Assembly: GCF_030816505.1 (NCBI RefSeq)
Contig: NZ_JAUSYB010000001.1
Span: 1,612,001-1,676,000, forward strand
Direction: 5' to 3'
DNA from: Microbacterium sp. W4I20
GTDB lineage: Bacteria > Actinomycetota > Actinomycetes > Actinomycetales > Microbacteriaceae
DNA: 64,000 nt
Shown piece by piece: positions 17,176-24,768 of the stretch (its first letter is position 1; every line of letters starts with the position of its first letter). The notes beneath the pieces are model-generated. The model did not search any database and was not told the origin of the DNA. It saw only the letters and a list, made by a program, of their open reading frames with translations. Both the position numbers and the translations under genes were made by a program.

Positions 17176-18120
17176 GTGGTGACCGATCATGCACTGCTGT
17201 CCCGACTCGACCTCAACCTGCTCGTGTCGCTGGATGCCCTGCTCACCGAGCGCAGCGTCACCCGGGCCGCCGAGCGGCTGCATCTCAGTCAGCCGGCGCT
17301 CAGCGCCTCGCTCTCCCGGCTGCGCACGCACTTCAACGATCCGATCCTCGCCCGCCGCGGCAACACCTACGAGCTCACGCCCTTCGCCCTGCGCCTGGCC
17401 GAGCACACCACCACGGCGCTCGAGGCGGCCCGTCGCGTGTTCGAGAGCCAGGCGACCTGGACGCCGGCTGAGTCGACGCGCGAGTTCTCGATCTACGGAT
17501 CCGACTACGGCTTCGCCACGATCGGCGCCGTGGTCTCGCGCATGGCCGCCGAACGCGGGCTCGGCGTGCGGTTCCGCTTCATGCTGCACAACCCCACGGT
17601 CGTCGAGGACGCGCCCAACCGGCTGCGGTCGGCCGATGGCATGATCATCCCGCACGGCTTCCTCACAGACCTCGCGTACGCCGACCTCTGGCGGGATGAG
17701 TGGGTGGCGCTCGTCTCGGACGGAGAGCACGGGATCGAGGGCGACCTCACGATGGAGGATCTCGCCGATCGGCCGTACGTGATGACCTACCAGTCCCGCA
17801 CCGCGTTCACCTCGGCCAGCAGGCAGATCCAGCAGCTCGGCGTCGAGCCACGCATCGACGCGGTCGTCGAGAGCTTCCTCGCGCTCCCCCTCTACGTGGC
17901 CGGTACCCGCCGGATCGGCTTGATCCAGCGGGCGCTCGCGCCGCTCGCCGCCCGGCTCGGCGGTGTGCGCATCGTGGAGCTGCCGTTCGAACCGACACCG
18001 CTCGTGCACGCGCTGTGGTGGCACCCCGTGCACGCGCGCGACCCCGAGCACGCCTGGATGGTCGAGCTGTTCCAGGAGGCCGGGCGCATCGTCGAGTCGG
18101 GCGCACACGCCGACGACTGA
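17176..18120 (+). CDS. LysR-family regulator, NodD-like subgroup
   Basis: A 314-residue LysR protein. The winged helix-turn-helix is at about residues 10-68 (DLNLLVSLDALLTERSVTRA, then LSQPALSASLSRLRTHF), with the effector domain from about 95 to 305. The short LNLL opening and spacing are of the NodD/NahR/LinR type, whose members respond to flavonoids and other aromatics. GTG 17176 follows GGAGG at 8 bases. It is divergent from the twelve-gene operon and convergent, one base apart, with the fused deglycosidase gene. It is the most likely activator of the C-glycoside locus, with an aromatic glycoside or aglycone as inducer (inference). Confidence 0.9.
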   Translation: MVTDHALLSRLDLNLLVSLDALLTERSVTRAAERLHLSQPALSASLSRLRTHFNDPILARRGNTYELTPFALRLAEHTTTALEAARRVFESQATWTPAESTREFSIYGSDYGFATIGAVVSRMAAERGLGVRFRFMLHNPTVVEDAPNRLRSADGMIIPHGFLTDLAYADLWRDEWVALVSDGEHGIEGDLTMEDLADRPYVMTYQSRTAFTSASRQIQQLGVEPRIDAVVESFLALPLYVAGTRRIGLIQRALAPLAARLGGVRIVELPFEPTPLVHALWWHPVHARDPEHAWMVELFQEAGRIVESGAHADD

Positions 18121-18121
18121 C

Positions 18122-19600
18122 TCAGACGGGCGCCGGCACCGCTCGCGTGCTCGCCCTGATGAGGTCGTGCTGGCGGCGCACCAGGACGAGCGGATCGACC
18201 TCGCCGAGCTCCGCGAACGCGTGACCCTCCCACTCGCTCGACCAGTAGCCGCGATAGCCGCCCTCGACGAAGACGCGCACGAGCTCGGGGTAGTCGATCG
18301 CCGGCTCCTGTCCCTGCTCGTCGATGTCGTAGAACTTCGCGTGCACGTGCAGGATCTGCGGCATGATGTCGGCCCACTCCTGCGGAGCGACATGGCCGTG
18401 CATGTTGAAGGCGAGGTGCGCGAACGAGCCGAGTCGGCCCGGATCGAAGTCGCGTCCGCGGAGGTAGCCGATGAATTCCTCCTGGCGCTCGCGCATCGTG
18501 GCATCCGTCGCCCAGATCTCCTGCAGGCGTCCGACGGCCTCGTCGTCGAGACCGGCACGCCGGACCGCACGGAGCAGCGTCGGCGACATGGCGTGCATGG
18601 TCGACGAGAAGTCGGCGACGAACCCGAGCAGCGGTGAGTCGAGCTCGGCGTAGGTCTCCCGCACCTTGAGGATCGGCTCGGAGTTCGGCCCCATCGGCGC
18701 GTGGATCTCGTACGCCAGCTTCAGCTCGAGGTCTTCCGCGATCGGCAGCAGGCGACGCAGCAGCTCCGGCTTCGCGCTCTGGATGCGCACCAGCGGGAAT
18801 CCGAGCTGCTTCGCGCCGGCGAACATCAGCTTCGAGAACTCGAACTCCTCGTCGGGCGTCATGTCGCGATCGCGACGCCTGCCCATGTCGAGGTTCGCGC
18901 CGAACGAGCTGGCGTCGAAGCCGTGCTTGTCGAACGCCGCACGCCAGCGTGTCACGAAGTCGTCCGAGACCACCGGGTAGGTGGGCACCATCTGCGAGGC
19001 CACGATCTCGATGCCGGGACCGATGCCGAGCTCGGCGACACGGTCGAGCAGTCCGTCGAAGTCGTACCAGCCGGCGCGGAACTCCGCGCTCGCCGAGTAC
19101 AGCGTCAGCCCGAGCTGGAACGGGTCCTCCGCGGTCGCGGGGGGCGGCGGCGTGACGTCGCTGACCAGCGCGGGAGCGGGAGCGTCGGCATCCGTCACGG
19201 TGAGCGTCTGGACGTCGCGCACGAAGTTCGGCACATACATGCCGGGATCGCCGTCCTCGCCGGGCGCGATCTGCATGTACGGCAGGCGCAGCTGACCGAT
19301 CAGCGTCACCTCGTGCTGCTCGCCGAGCGCGACAGGAACGTCGCGCCGTGCGACGAGCAGGGGATGCTCCTGCAGGTACCAGAGCGTCTCGCTCTGGTCC
19401 CCGAGCTCATCGAGGGCGTAGGAGCGCCCGTGCAGCTCGAACCGCAGATCGTCCTGCGCGACCTCCTCGCCGTCGATCGTGAGAGCGAGGCTCGTGACCG
19501 ACGAGAGCCAGAGGCTGCGGTACCAGGGCAGGGTGAGCCGCAGCGCGAGGCCGTCGGGGTGCGGGCGCAGGCTGTCGGCGTGGATGAGTCCGTTGGGCAT
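18122..19600 (-). CDS. Fused C-glycoside deglycosidase, beta domain then alpha domain (copy 4)
   Basis: A 492-residue single polypeptide joining two normally separate subunits. Residues 1-136 are the beta domain (RLTLPWYRSLWLSSV, LRFELHGRSYALDEL, LRLPYMQIAPGEDGDPGMYV). Residues 137-158 are an Ala/Pro-rich linker. Residues 160-492 are the alpha TIM barrel with all four metal ligands, E298 (AYEIHAP), D330 (FVADFSSTM), H420 (LHVHAKFYDID) and E456 (SSEWEGHAF). Both halves are most like the separate copy 2 subunits (8305-9759), so fusion of such a pair is the simplest origin. ATG 19600 follows AGGAG. It follows the second fusion by 9 bases in a two-gene leftward operon. An intact ligand set suggests an active deglycosidase. 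Confidence 0.88.
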   Translation of the reverse strand: MPNGLIHADSLRPHPDGLALRLTLPWYRSLWLSSVTSLALTIDGEEVAQDDLRFELHGRSYALDELGDQSETLWYLQEHPLLVARRDVPVALGEQHEVTLIGQLRLPYMQIAPGEDGDPGMYVPNFVRDVQTLTVTDADAPAPALVSDVTPPPPATAEDPFQLGLTLYSASAEFRAGWYDFDGLLDRVAELGIGPGIEIVASQMVPTYPVVSDDFVTRWRAAFDKHGFDASSFGANLDMGRRRDRDMTPDEEFEFSKLMFAGAKQLGFPLVRIQSAKPELLRRLLPIAEDLELKLAYEIHAPMGPNSEPILKVRETYAELDSPLLGFVADFSSTMHAMSPTLLRAVRRAGLDDEAVGRLQEIWATDATMRERQEEFIGYLRGRDFDPGRLGSFAHLAFNMHGHVAPQEWADIMPQILHVHAKFYDIDEQGQEPAIDYPELVRVFVEGGYRGYWSSEWEGHAFAELGEVDPLVLVRRQHDLIRASTRAVPAPV

Positions 19601-19609
19601 GGCGTCTCC

Positions 19610-20911
19610 TCAGAGGGCGTCGACGGTCTGGCGGATGAGGGAGTGCTGGCGACGGATCTGTTCCACCGAGCGCCAGGGGATGCGGTCACCCTCGTACTCG
19701 CTCGAGAGGTAGCCGGTGTACCCGGCGTCGCGCAGAGCACGGAGCACCGGCTCCCACGGGATCTGCTGGTCCACGAGCGCCTCATCGATGTCGTGGAACT
19801 TGGCCTGGATGAAGACCACGTGCTCGATGATGTCGAAGACGTCGGCGGGATCCACACCGATGCCGTCGAGGAACGCCGGCCGTCGACCAGGAAGCTCGCC
19901 GGGCTTCAGCGGGATCGGCCGGTCCTGGAAGATGCCGGTGTCGAGCAGCAGTCCGAAGTGCTTCGTCCCGGTGCGGCGGATCAGGTCGATGTAGTCGTCG
20001 ACGACCTCGTGCTTGATCGGGGTCGGCGAGTGGATCTCGGGGCAGATGATGACGTCGAGCTCGGCGGCGAGCGCGAGGCTCTGCTCCACCGCCTCGGTCC
20101 AGATGGGGTGCGGGACGAGGTCGCTCGACACCACGCCGATCTTCGGGCGCAGGAACCGAAAGCCGAGCCGCCGGGCGAGCCGCAGGTCGCGCTGCAGGAT
20201 GGCGGCGCCCTCTTCGGCGGTCATCTCGCGCGCATCGGGACCGCTCGAGTGCAGGCGCGTATCGATCCACGACCCCATGTTGGTGGGCTCCAGGCCGTAC
20301 TTGTCGAGCAACCGGAACCACTCGTCCACCCACTCCTGCGGCGGGTCGGGGTAGTTCGGCACGTGTCCTTCGCCGAGGATCTCGACGCCGGTCGCGCCGA
20401 GGTCGGCGATCTGGTGCAGCGCCGTCTCGAGGTCGATGCACGTGCCGTAGTCGCCCATGAAGCTGTAGAGCGACACACCGTACTTGAACGGCGCACCGGA
20501 CGCCTCGGGCGACAGCGTGATGGCCCTCGTCACCTGGTAGCGGCTGGGCTGGTGCTCCTGGGGGATGTACGACATGCGCAGGCGCAGATCGATCGAGAGC
20601 TCGTGGATGCCGTCGGGCAGACCCCCGGCGAGCGGAACCGTGACGACGGCGGCGTCTTCGAGCTGCCAGCGCACGTCCTCGCTCGTCCACAGCTCGGCGA
20701 GCGTGTACGTCTTGCCCTGCAGTGTCCAGGTCGGCACGTCGGCCGCGACGTCCACGAGCCCGGGGATCGAGACGGCGATGCCGTCGATCAGCGAGGCGGT
20801 CATGCCGCGGTACGAGGGCATCCGCACCCGGAACTGGAATCCGGTGATCGCGTCACCCTCCCGCACGTTGCGGAAGCCGACGGACTGAATCAGGTCTCTC
20901 TCGAGAAGCAT
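19610..20911 (-). CDS. Fused C-glycoside deglycosidase-like protein, beta then alpha, with a Gln at the His metal ligand (copy 5)
   Basis: A 433-residue fusion. Residues 1-132 are a beta domain (RVRMPSYRGMTASLIDG, YTLAELWTSEDVRWQL, LRLRMSYIPQEH), joined by a short linker to an alpha TIM barrel at about 142-433. Metal ligands are E292 (CPEIHSP), D324 (LLLDTGIF) and E405 (SSEYEGD), but the usual His is Q369 (FIQAKFHDID). Gln is the normal ligand at that place in hydroxypyruvate isomerases, so the site may still bind metal. The beta domain has SYR in place of WYR. It may act on another linkage or as an epimerase. ATG 20911 follows GAGAGGAAG. It is the first gene of the two-gene operon after the CATAAG pair. 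Confidence 0.82.
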   Translation of the reverse strand: MLLERDLIQSVGFRNVREGDAITGFQFRVRMPSYRGMTASLIDGIAVSIPGLVDVAADVPTWTLQGKTYTLAELWTSEDVRWQLEDAAVVTVPLAGGLPDGIHELSIDLRLRMSYIPQEHQPSRYQVTRAITLSPEASGAPFKYGVSLYSFMGDYGTCIDLETALHQIADLGATGVEILGEGHVPNYPDPPQEWVDEWFRLLDKYGLEPTNMGSWIDTRLHSSGPDAREMTAEEGAAILQRDLRLARRLGFRFLRPKIGVVSSDLVPHPIWTEAVEQSLALAAELDVIICPEIHSPTPIKHEVVDDYIDLIRRTGTKHFGLLLDTGIFQDRPIPLKPGELPGRRPAFLDGIGVDPADVFDIIEHVVFIQAKFHDIDEALVDQQIPWEPVLRALRDAGYTGYLSSEYEGDRIPWRSVEQIRRQHSLIRQTVDAL

Positions 20912-20979
20912 CGGTGCTTCCTCTCCGGGCGCGCTCTTGCGCCGCTCTTCGAGGCTAACCGGCTTTAGCGCGAATCATG

Positions 20980-21007
20980 CATAAGGGATACGCATGCGGG
21001 CCATAAG
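20980..21007. promoter_or_regulatory. 22-base-spaced CATAAG pair upstream of the fused deglycosidases
   Basis: CATAAGGGAT occurs at 20980-20989 and again at 21002-21011, 22 bases apart, two helical turns. Between them lies ATACGCATGCGGGC with a GCATGC palindrome. The arrangement repeats the pair at 17033/17055. It lies 69 bases before the ATG of the fusion operon, within the 126-base gap after pcaF, which otherwise holds no gene. Confidence 0.5.
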
Positions 21008-21037
21008 GGATGCTGACGTGCGGGGCGACCGGGCGGA

Positions 21038-22207
21038 TCAGCGCTCGAGCACCAGCGCGAGCCCCTGTCCGACGCCGATGCAGAGGGCGACCACGGCGAC
21101 GCCGCCCTCGCGACGACGGAGTTCATGCGCCGCCCGCGCGATGATGCGACCACCCGAAGCACCGAGCGGATGCCCGATGGCGATCGCGCCGCCGTGCACG
21201 TTGACGCGTTCCGGATCGAGGTCGGGCCACCCGGCGAGGCAGGCCAACGACTGCGAGGCGAATGCCTCGTTCAGCTCGACCAGGTCGACGTCGGCCCAGG
21301 TGCGTCCGGCCCGTGCCAGCGCGCGGTTCGCGGCCTCGACCGGAGCGATGCCGAACACGTCGGGGTCGTTGCCGAAGACGCCGCGACCGGCGATGCGAGC
21401 GAGCGGTTCGGCATCCGTCGCTCCCTCCGCTCCCAGGAGCACGACGGAGGAGCCGTCGTTGATCGGCGAGGAGTTGCCCGCCGTGACCGTGCCGTCAGTC
21501 GCGAAGAGGGCCCGCAGCCCGCCGAGCTTCTCGAGCGTCGTGTCGTCGCGGATGCCCTCGTCCCTGGACAGCTCGACACCGGGAACCGCGACGATCTCGT
21601 CGTCGAAGACCCCCGACGCCCACGCTTCCGCCGCGCGACGGTGGCTGCGCAGCGCGAACGCATCCTGCTCCTCACGGCTGATGCCGAAGAGCGTGGCGAG
21701 CTTCTCGGCGGACTCCCCGTTGGAGATCGTCCACTCCGACGGCAGCGCGGGGTTGGTCATCCGCCAGCCGATCGCGGTGTTCCACATCGTCTGGTTGCCG
21801 ACGGCGGGCCAGGCTTTGGCCGACTTCTCCACGACGAATGGAGCGCGGCTCATCGACTCCACGCCGCCCGCGAGCACGAGATCGGCGTCGCCCACCTCGA
21901 TCGCGCGGGATCCCTGGATGACGGCTTCGAGACTCGACCCGCAGAGGCGGTTGACCGTCGCCCCGGGCACGGTGGTCGGGAACCCGGCCAGGAGCGCGGC
22001 GAACCGGGCGACGTCGCGGTTGTCCTCCCCCGCCTGATTCGCGTCGCCGAGCAGCACGTCGTCGATCCGCGCGGGGTCGATGCCGGTGCGCTCGACGATC
22101 GCGCGCAGGACGACCGCGGCGAGGTCGTCGGGCCGCACCCCGGCGAGCGCGCCACCGGCACGCCCGAACGGCGTGCGCACCGCGTCGTAGATGAAGGATG
22201 CCGTCAT
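21038..22207 (-). CDS. pcaF: 3-oxoadipyl-CoA thiolase
   Basis: A 389-residue thiolase that splits 3-oxoadipyl-CoA into succinyl-CoA and acetyl-CoA, the last step of the beta-ketoadipate pathway. Nucleophile C89 lies in NRLCGSS, the His in GGAIAIGHPLGASGGR and the second Cys in ALCIGVGQG; LNEAFASQ is also present. ATG 22207 overlaps the pcaJ stop (ATGA); a longer open frame to 22537 lies inside pcaJ and is rejected. It ends the pcaHGBDCIJF operon. General acetyl-CoA acetyltransferase activity is possible, but the operon context favours pcaF. Confidence 0.93.
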   Translation of the reverse strand: MTASFIYDAVRTPFGRAGGALAGVRPDDLAAVVLRAIVERTGIDPARIDDVLLGDANQAGEDNRDVARFAALLAGFPTTVPGATVNRLCGSSLEAVIQGSRAIEVGDADLVLAGGVESMSRAPFVVEKSAKAWPAVGNQTMWNTAIGWRMTNPALPSEWTISNGESAEKLATLFGISREEQDAFALRSHRRAAEAWASGVFDDEIVAVPGVELSRDEGIRDDTTLEKLGGLRALFATDGTVTAGNSSPINDGSSVVLLGAEGATDAEPLARIAGRGVFGNDPDVFGIAPVEAANRALARAGRTWADVDLVELNEAFASQSLACLAGWPDLDPERVNVHGGAIAIGHPLGASGGRIIARAAHELRRREGGVAVVALCIGVGQGLALVLER

Positions 22208-22839
22208 GAGAGCTCCAGACCTGTCAGCGCGCGGAGGGACTCGACGGTGTTGTCGCCGAAGGCATCGCGCACTCGGAAGCGGCCTTCCACCACATCGAGG
22301 ATCGCGTGGTCGGTGTACACGCGGGTGACGCAGCCGACCCCGGTGAGCGGGTACGTGCAGCCGGCCACGAGCTTGGACGAGCCGTCCTTCGCGAGCAGGT
22401 CCGTCATCACGAACACCTGCTTCGCGCCGATCGCCAGGTCCATCGCGCCGCCCACGGCGGGGATCGCCCCGGGCGCACCGGTCGACCAGTTCGCGAGGTC
22501 GCCGTTCTGCGCCACCTGGAACGCCCCGAGCACGCAAATGTCGAGATGCCCGCCCCGCATCATGGCGAACGAGTCGGCGTGGTGGAAGTACGCGGCGCCC
22601 GCCAGCGCGGTCACCGGCTGTTTGCCCGCGTTGATCAGGTCGGGATCGATGAGCCCCGGCGACGGCGACGGCCCCATGCCGAGCAGGCCGTTCTCGGTGT
22701 GCAGGATGATCTCGAGCCCTTCGGGCAGGAAGTCGGCGACCAGCGTCGGGGCGCCGATGCCGAGGTTGACCACGGCGCCCTCGGGGATGTCGGCCGCGAT
22801 GCGTGCGGCGAGCTCGTCACGGGTGATCCGGGTGGTCAT
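22204..22839 (-). CDS. pcaJ: 3-oxoadipate CoA-transferase, beta subunit
   Basis: A 211-residue class I CoA-transferase B subunit. The catalytic Glu that forms the CoA thioester intermediate is E49 in LHTENGLLGMG. GGAMDLAIGAKQVFVMTD and GCVTRVYTDHAILDV are family hallmarks. It pairs with PcaI to activate 3-oxoadipate with succinyl-CoA. Both ends are coupled by ATGA overlaps to pcaI and pcaF. Confidence 0.93.
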   Translation of the reverse strand: MTTRITRDELAARIAADIPEGAVVNLGIGAPTLVADFLPEGLEIILHTENGLLGMGPSPSPGLIDPDLINAGKQPVTALAGAAYFHHADSFAMMRGGHLDICVLGAFQVAQNGDLANWSTGAPGAIPAVGGAMDLAIGAKQVFVMTDLLAKDGSSKLVAGCTYPLTGVGCVTRVYTDHAILDVVEGRFRVRDAFGDNTVESLRALTGLELS

Positions 22840-23591
22840 CGAGCGGCCTCCGTCGGTTCGGTCTGCGACAACGGCCGCCCCTCGATGTCGACGCCGCCGA
22901 TGAAGCCGTCGGCGTCGAGCCAGGCCCGTCGACCGACAGCGACCACGCGATCGACGAAGAGTCCGGGCGTCACCACCGTCTCAGGGTCGATCGAGCCGAG
23001 CGGCACGACTTCGTCGACCTGCACGATCGTCGTCGCCGCAGCCGAGGCCATCACGGGTCCGAAGTTGCGGGCGGTCTCGCGGTAGACCAGATTGCCCCAC
23101 CGGTCAGCGGCCAGAGCGCTGATGAGGGCGACGTCTGCGGTGATCGGATACTCCAGCACGTAGCGGCGTCCATCGATGGTCCGCTCCTCCTTGCCCTCGG
23201 CCAGCGGCGTGCCGACACCGGTGGGCGAGAAGAAGGCGCCGATCCCGGCCCCGGCGGCGCGGATGCGCTCGGCCAGGTTTCCCTGCGGCACGATCTCGAG
23301 CTCGATCTCGCCGGCCCGATACAGGCCGTCGAACACCCAGGAGTCGTGCTGGCGGGGGAACGAGCAGATGATCCGGCGCACACGACGCTCGGCGAGCAGC
23401 GCCGCCAGCCCGGTGTCGCCGTTGCCGGCGTTGTTGGCGACGATGGTCAGGTCTCCGGCACCCTGGGCGATGAGCGCGTCGATGAGCTCCACCGGCTGCC
23501 CCGCACGGCCGAAGCCTCCGATCATGATCGTGGCGGCGTCGGCGATGCCGGCGACCGCGGCCGCGGCATCCGCCACCGTCTTGTCGATCAT
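22836..23591 (-). CDS. pcaI: 3-oxoadipate CoA-transferase, alpha subunit
   Basis: A 251-residue class I CoA-transferase A subunit with the family glycine motif IMIGGFGRAGQP near residue 22 and GAFFSPTGVGTPLAEGKE around 120. It forms the transferase with PcaJ, encoded next to it with an ATGA overlap. A C-terminal extension (DIEGRPLSQTEPTEAAR) is not part of the core fold. Confidence 0.93.
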   Translation of the reverse strand: MIDKTVADAAAAVAGIADAATIMIGGFGRAGQPVELIDALIAQGAGDLTIVANNAGNGDTGLAALLAERRVRRIICSFPRQHDSWVFDGLYRAGEIELEIVPQGNLAERIRAAGAGIGAFFSPTGVGTPLAEGKEERTIDGRRYVLEYPITADVALISALAADRWGNLVYRETARNFGPVMASAAATTIVQVDEVVPLGSIDPETVVTPGLFVDRVVAVGRRAWLDADGFIGGVDIEGRPLSQTEPTEAAR

Positions 23592-23998
23592 GCGGTCTCT
23601 CCGGGAGTGCTGCCGTCCGACCCGAACACCTCGGTCGCGATACGGAAGGCCGTATTGGCCGCCGGGACGCCGGAGTAGATCGCGGACTGCAGGATCACCT
23701 CGCGGATCTCATCGATCGTCAGGCCGTTGCGGAGCGCCGCGCGCAGGTGCATCGCCAGCTCTTCGTGATGGCCGTGCGCGATGAGCGACGAGAGCACGGC
23801 GATCGAGCGGGATCGCCGGTCGAGCCCGGGGCGCGACCACACGTCCCCCCACGCGACACGGGTGATGAAATCCTGCCAGTCGGCGGTCAGCTCGGTCGTC
23901 GCGTCGATCGCACGGTCGACATGGGCGTCCGACAGCACCTCCCGGCGCACGGCGAAACCCTGCGCGCGGCGCTCATCGTCGGTGGATCCGGTCATCAT
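23588..23998 (-). CDS. pcaC: 4-carboxymuconolactone decarboxylase
   Basis: A 136-residue alpha-helical decarboxylase that converts 4-carboxymuconolactone to 3-oxoadipate enol-lactone. Family features are WQDFITRVAWGDVWSRPGL, RSRSIAVLSSLIAHGHHEEL and ILQSAIYSGVPAANTAF. In many actinobacteria this domain is fused to PcaD (PcaL); here the two are separate genes joined by an ATGA overlap. ATG 23998 or 23995 are both possible starts; the first is chosen for the overlap. Confidence 0.92.
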   Translation of the reverse strand: MMTGSTDDERRAQGFAVRREVLSDAHVDRAIDATTELTADWQDFITRVAWGDVWSRPGLDRRSRSIAVLSSLIAHGHHEELAMHLRAALRNGLTIDEIREVILQSAIYSGVPAANTAFRIATEVFGSDGSTPGETA

Positions 23999-24768
23999 CG
24001 GCCCCTCTCGTCCAGGAAGTCGCTCAGCTCGGCCACGACCGCGGCCGGCGCGTCGACCGGTGCCAGGTGCGACGCGTTCACGATCCGCGACGTCCGTCCG
24101 TCGCGCACGCCGTCGGCGATCTCCCGCGCAGAGGCCTCCGGCGTCACAGCATCCCACTCCCCCCAGGCGGCGAGCACGGGAACGGAGATCTCCCCGAGCC
24201 GGGCGCGCACGTCGAACGCGGCGAGAGCCTCGCAGCAGCGCGCGTAGCTCTCGTCGTCGGCATCCTGCAGCACGTGCAACAGCCGACCGGTGAGCTCGGG
24301 GTGCCGGGCGATCGAGCCGGGCGCGAACCACCGCTGCGCCGAGCCGACGATGAGCGACGAGGTCGACTGCGCTCGTACCTGCGCGGCGCGGGCGTGCCAG
24401 TCGTCGGGCTGACCGATCGCCGCACCGGAGCAGAGGATCGCCGCACGCTCGACGAGAGACGGATGCCGCAGCAGGAGCGACAGTCCGACGGCACCGCCGA
24501 GCGAGACCCCGGCGTAGCGGATGCGGTCGGCGCCGAGTGCGCGCGCCGCCTCCGCGACCGCGTCGGCGAGACCGTCCACCGAGAAGGCGTCGGATGCCGG
24601 AGCCGAGGCTCCGTGTCCGGGGAGGTCCCAGGCCACGACGCGATGAGAGGTCGCCAGCGCGGGGACGACGCCCTCCCAGAGGATCGTCGAGGTGCCGAGC
24701 GACGGGCCGAGGACCAGCAGCGGAGCATCCTCCGGTCCGATGGGCTCCGTGAACGCGAGGGCGATCAT
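23995..24768 (-). CDS. pcaD: 3-oxoadipate enol-lactonase
   Basis: A 257-residue alpha/beta hydrolase that opens 3-oxoadipate enol-lactone. The nucleophile S89 is in the elbow AGVSLGGAVGL, the acid is the Asp in GEWDAVTP and the base the His in NASHLAPVDAP. DLPGHGAS gives the oxyanion-side loop. It lies between pcaB and pcaC with ATGA overlaps on both sides. Confidence 0.92.
   Translation of the reverse strand: MIALAFTEPIGPEDAPLLVLGPSLGTSTILWEGVVPALATSHRVVAWDLPGHGASAPASDAFSVDGLADAVAEAARALGADRIRYAGVSLGGAVGLSLLLRHPSLVERAAILCSGAAIGQPDDWHARAAQVRAQSTSSLIVGSAQRWFAPGSIARHPELTGRLLHVLQDADDESYARCCEALAAFDVRARLGEISVPVLAAWGEWDAVTPEASAREIADGVRDGRTSRIVNASHLAPVDAPAAVVAELSDFLDERGR

Noticed and set aside
18701..20968. 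A 755-codon open frame on the plus strand antisense to the two fused deglycosidases
   Set aside because: It is a GC-rich antisense shadow: composition is Arg/Val/Gly/His-rich without any domain, whereas the minus-strand genes show full family motifs and ribosome sites.
20013..21007. The possibility that the CATAAG pair marks an insertion-sequence end or att site
   Set aside because: No target duplications, transposase or integrase gene; the word sits in promoters and is better explained as an operator.
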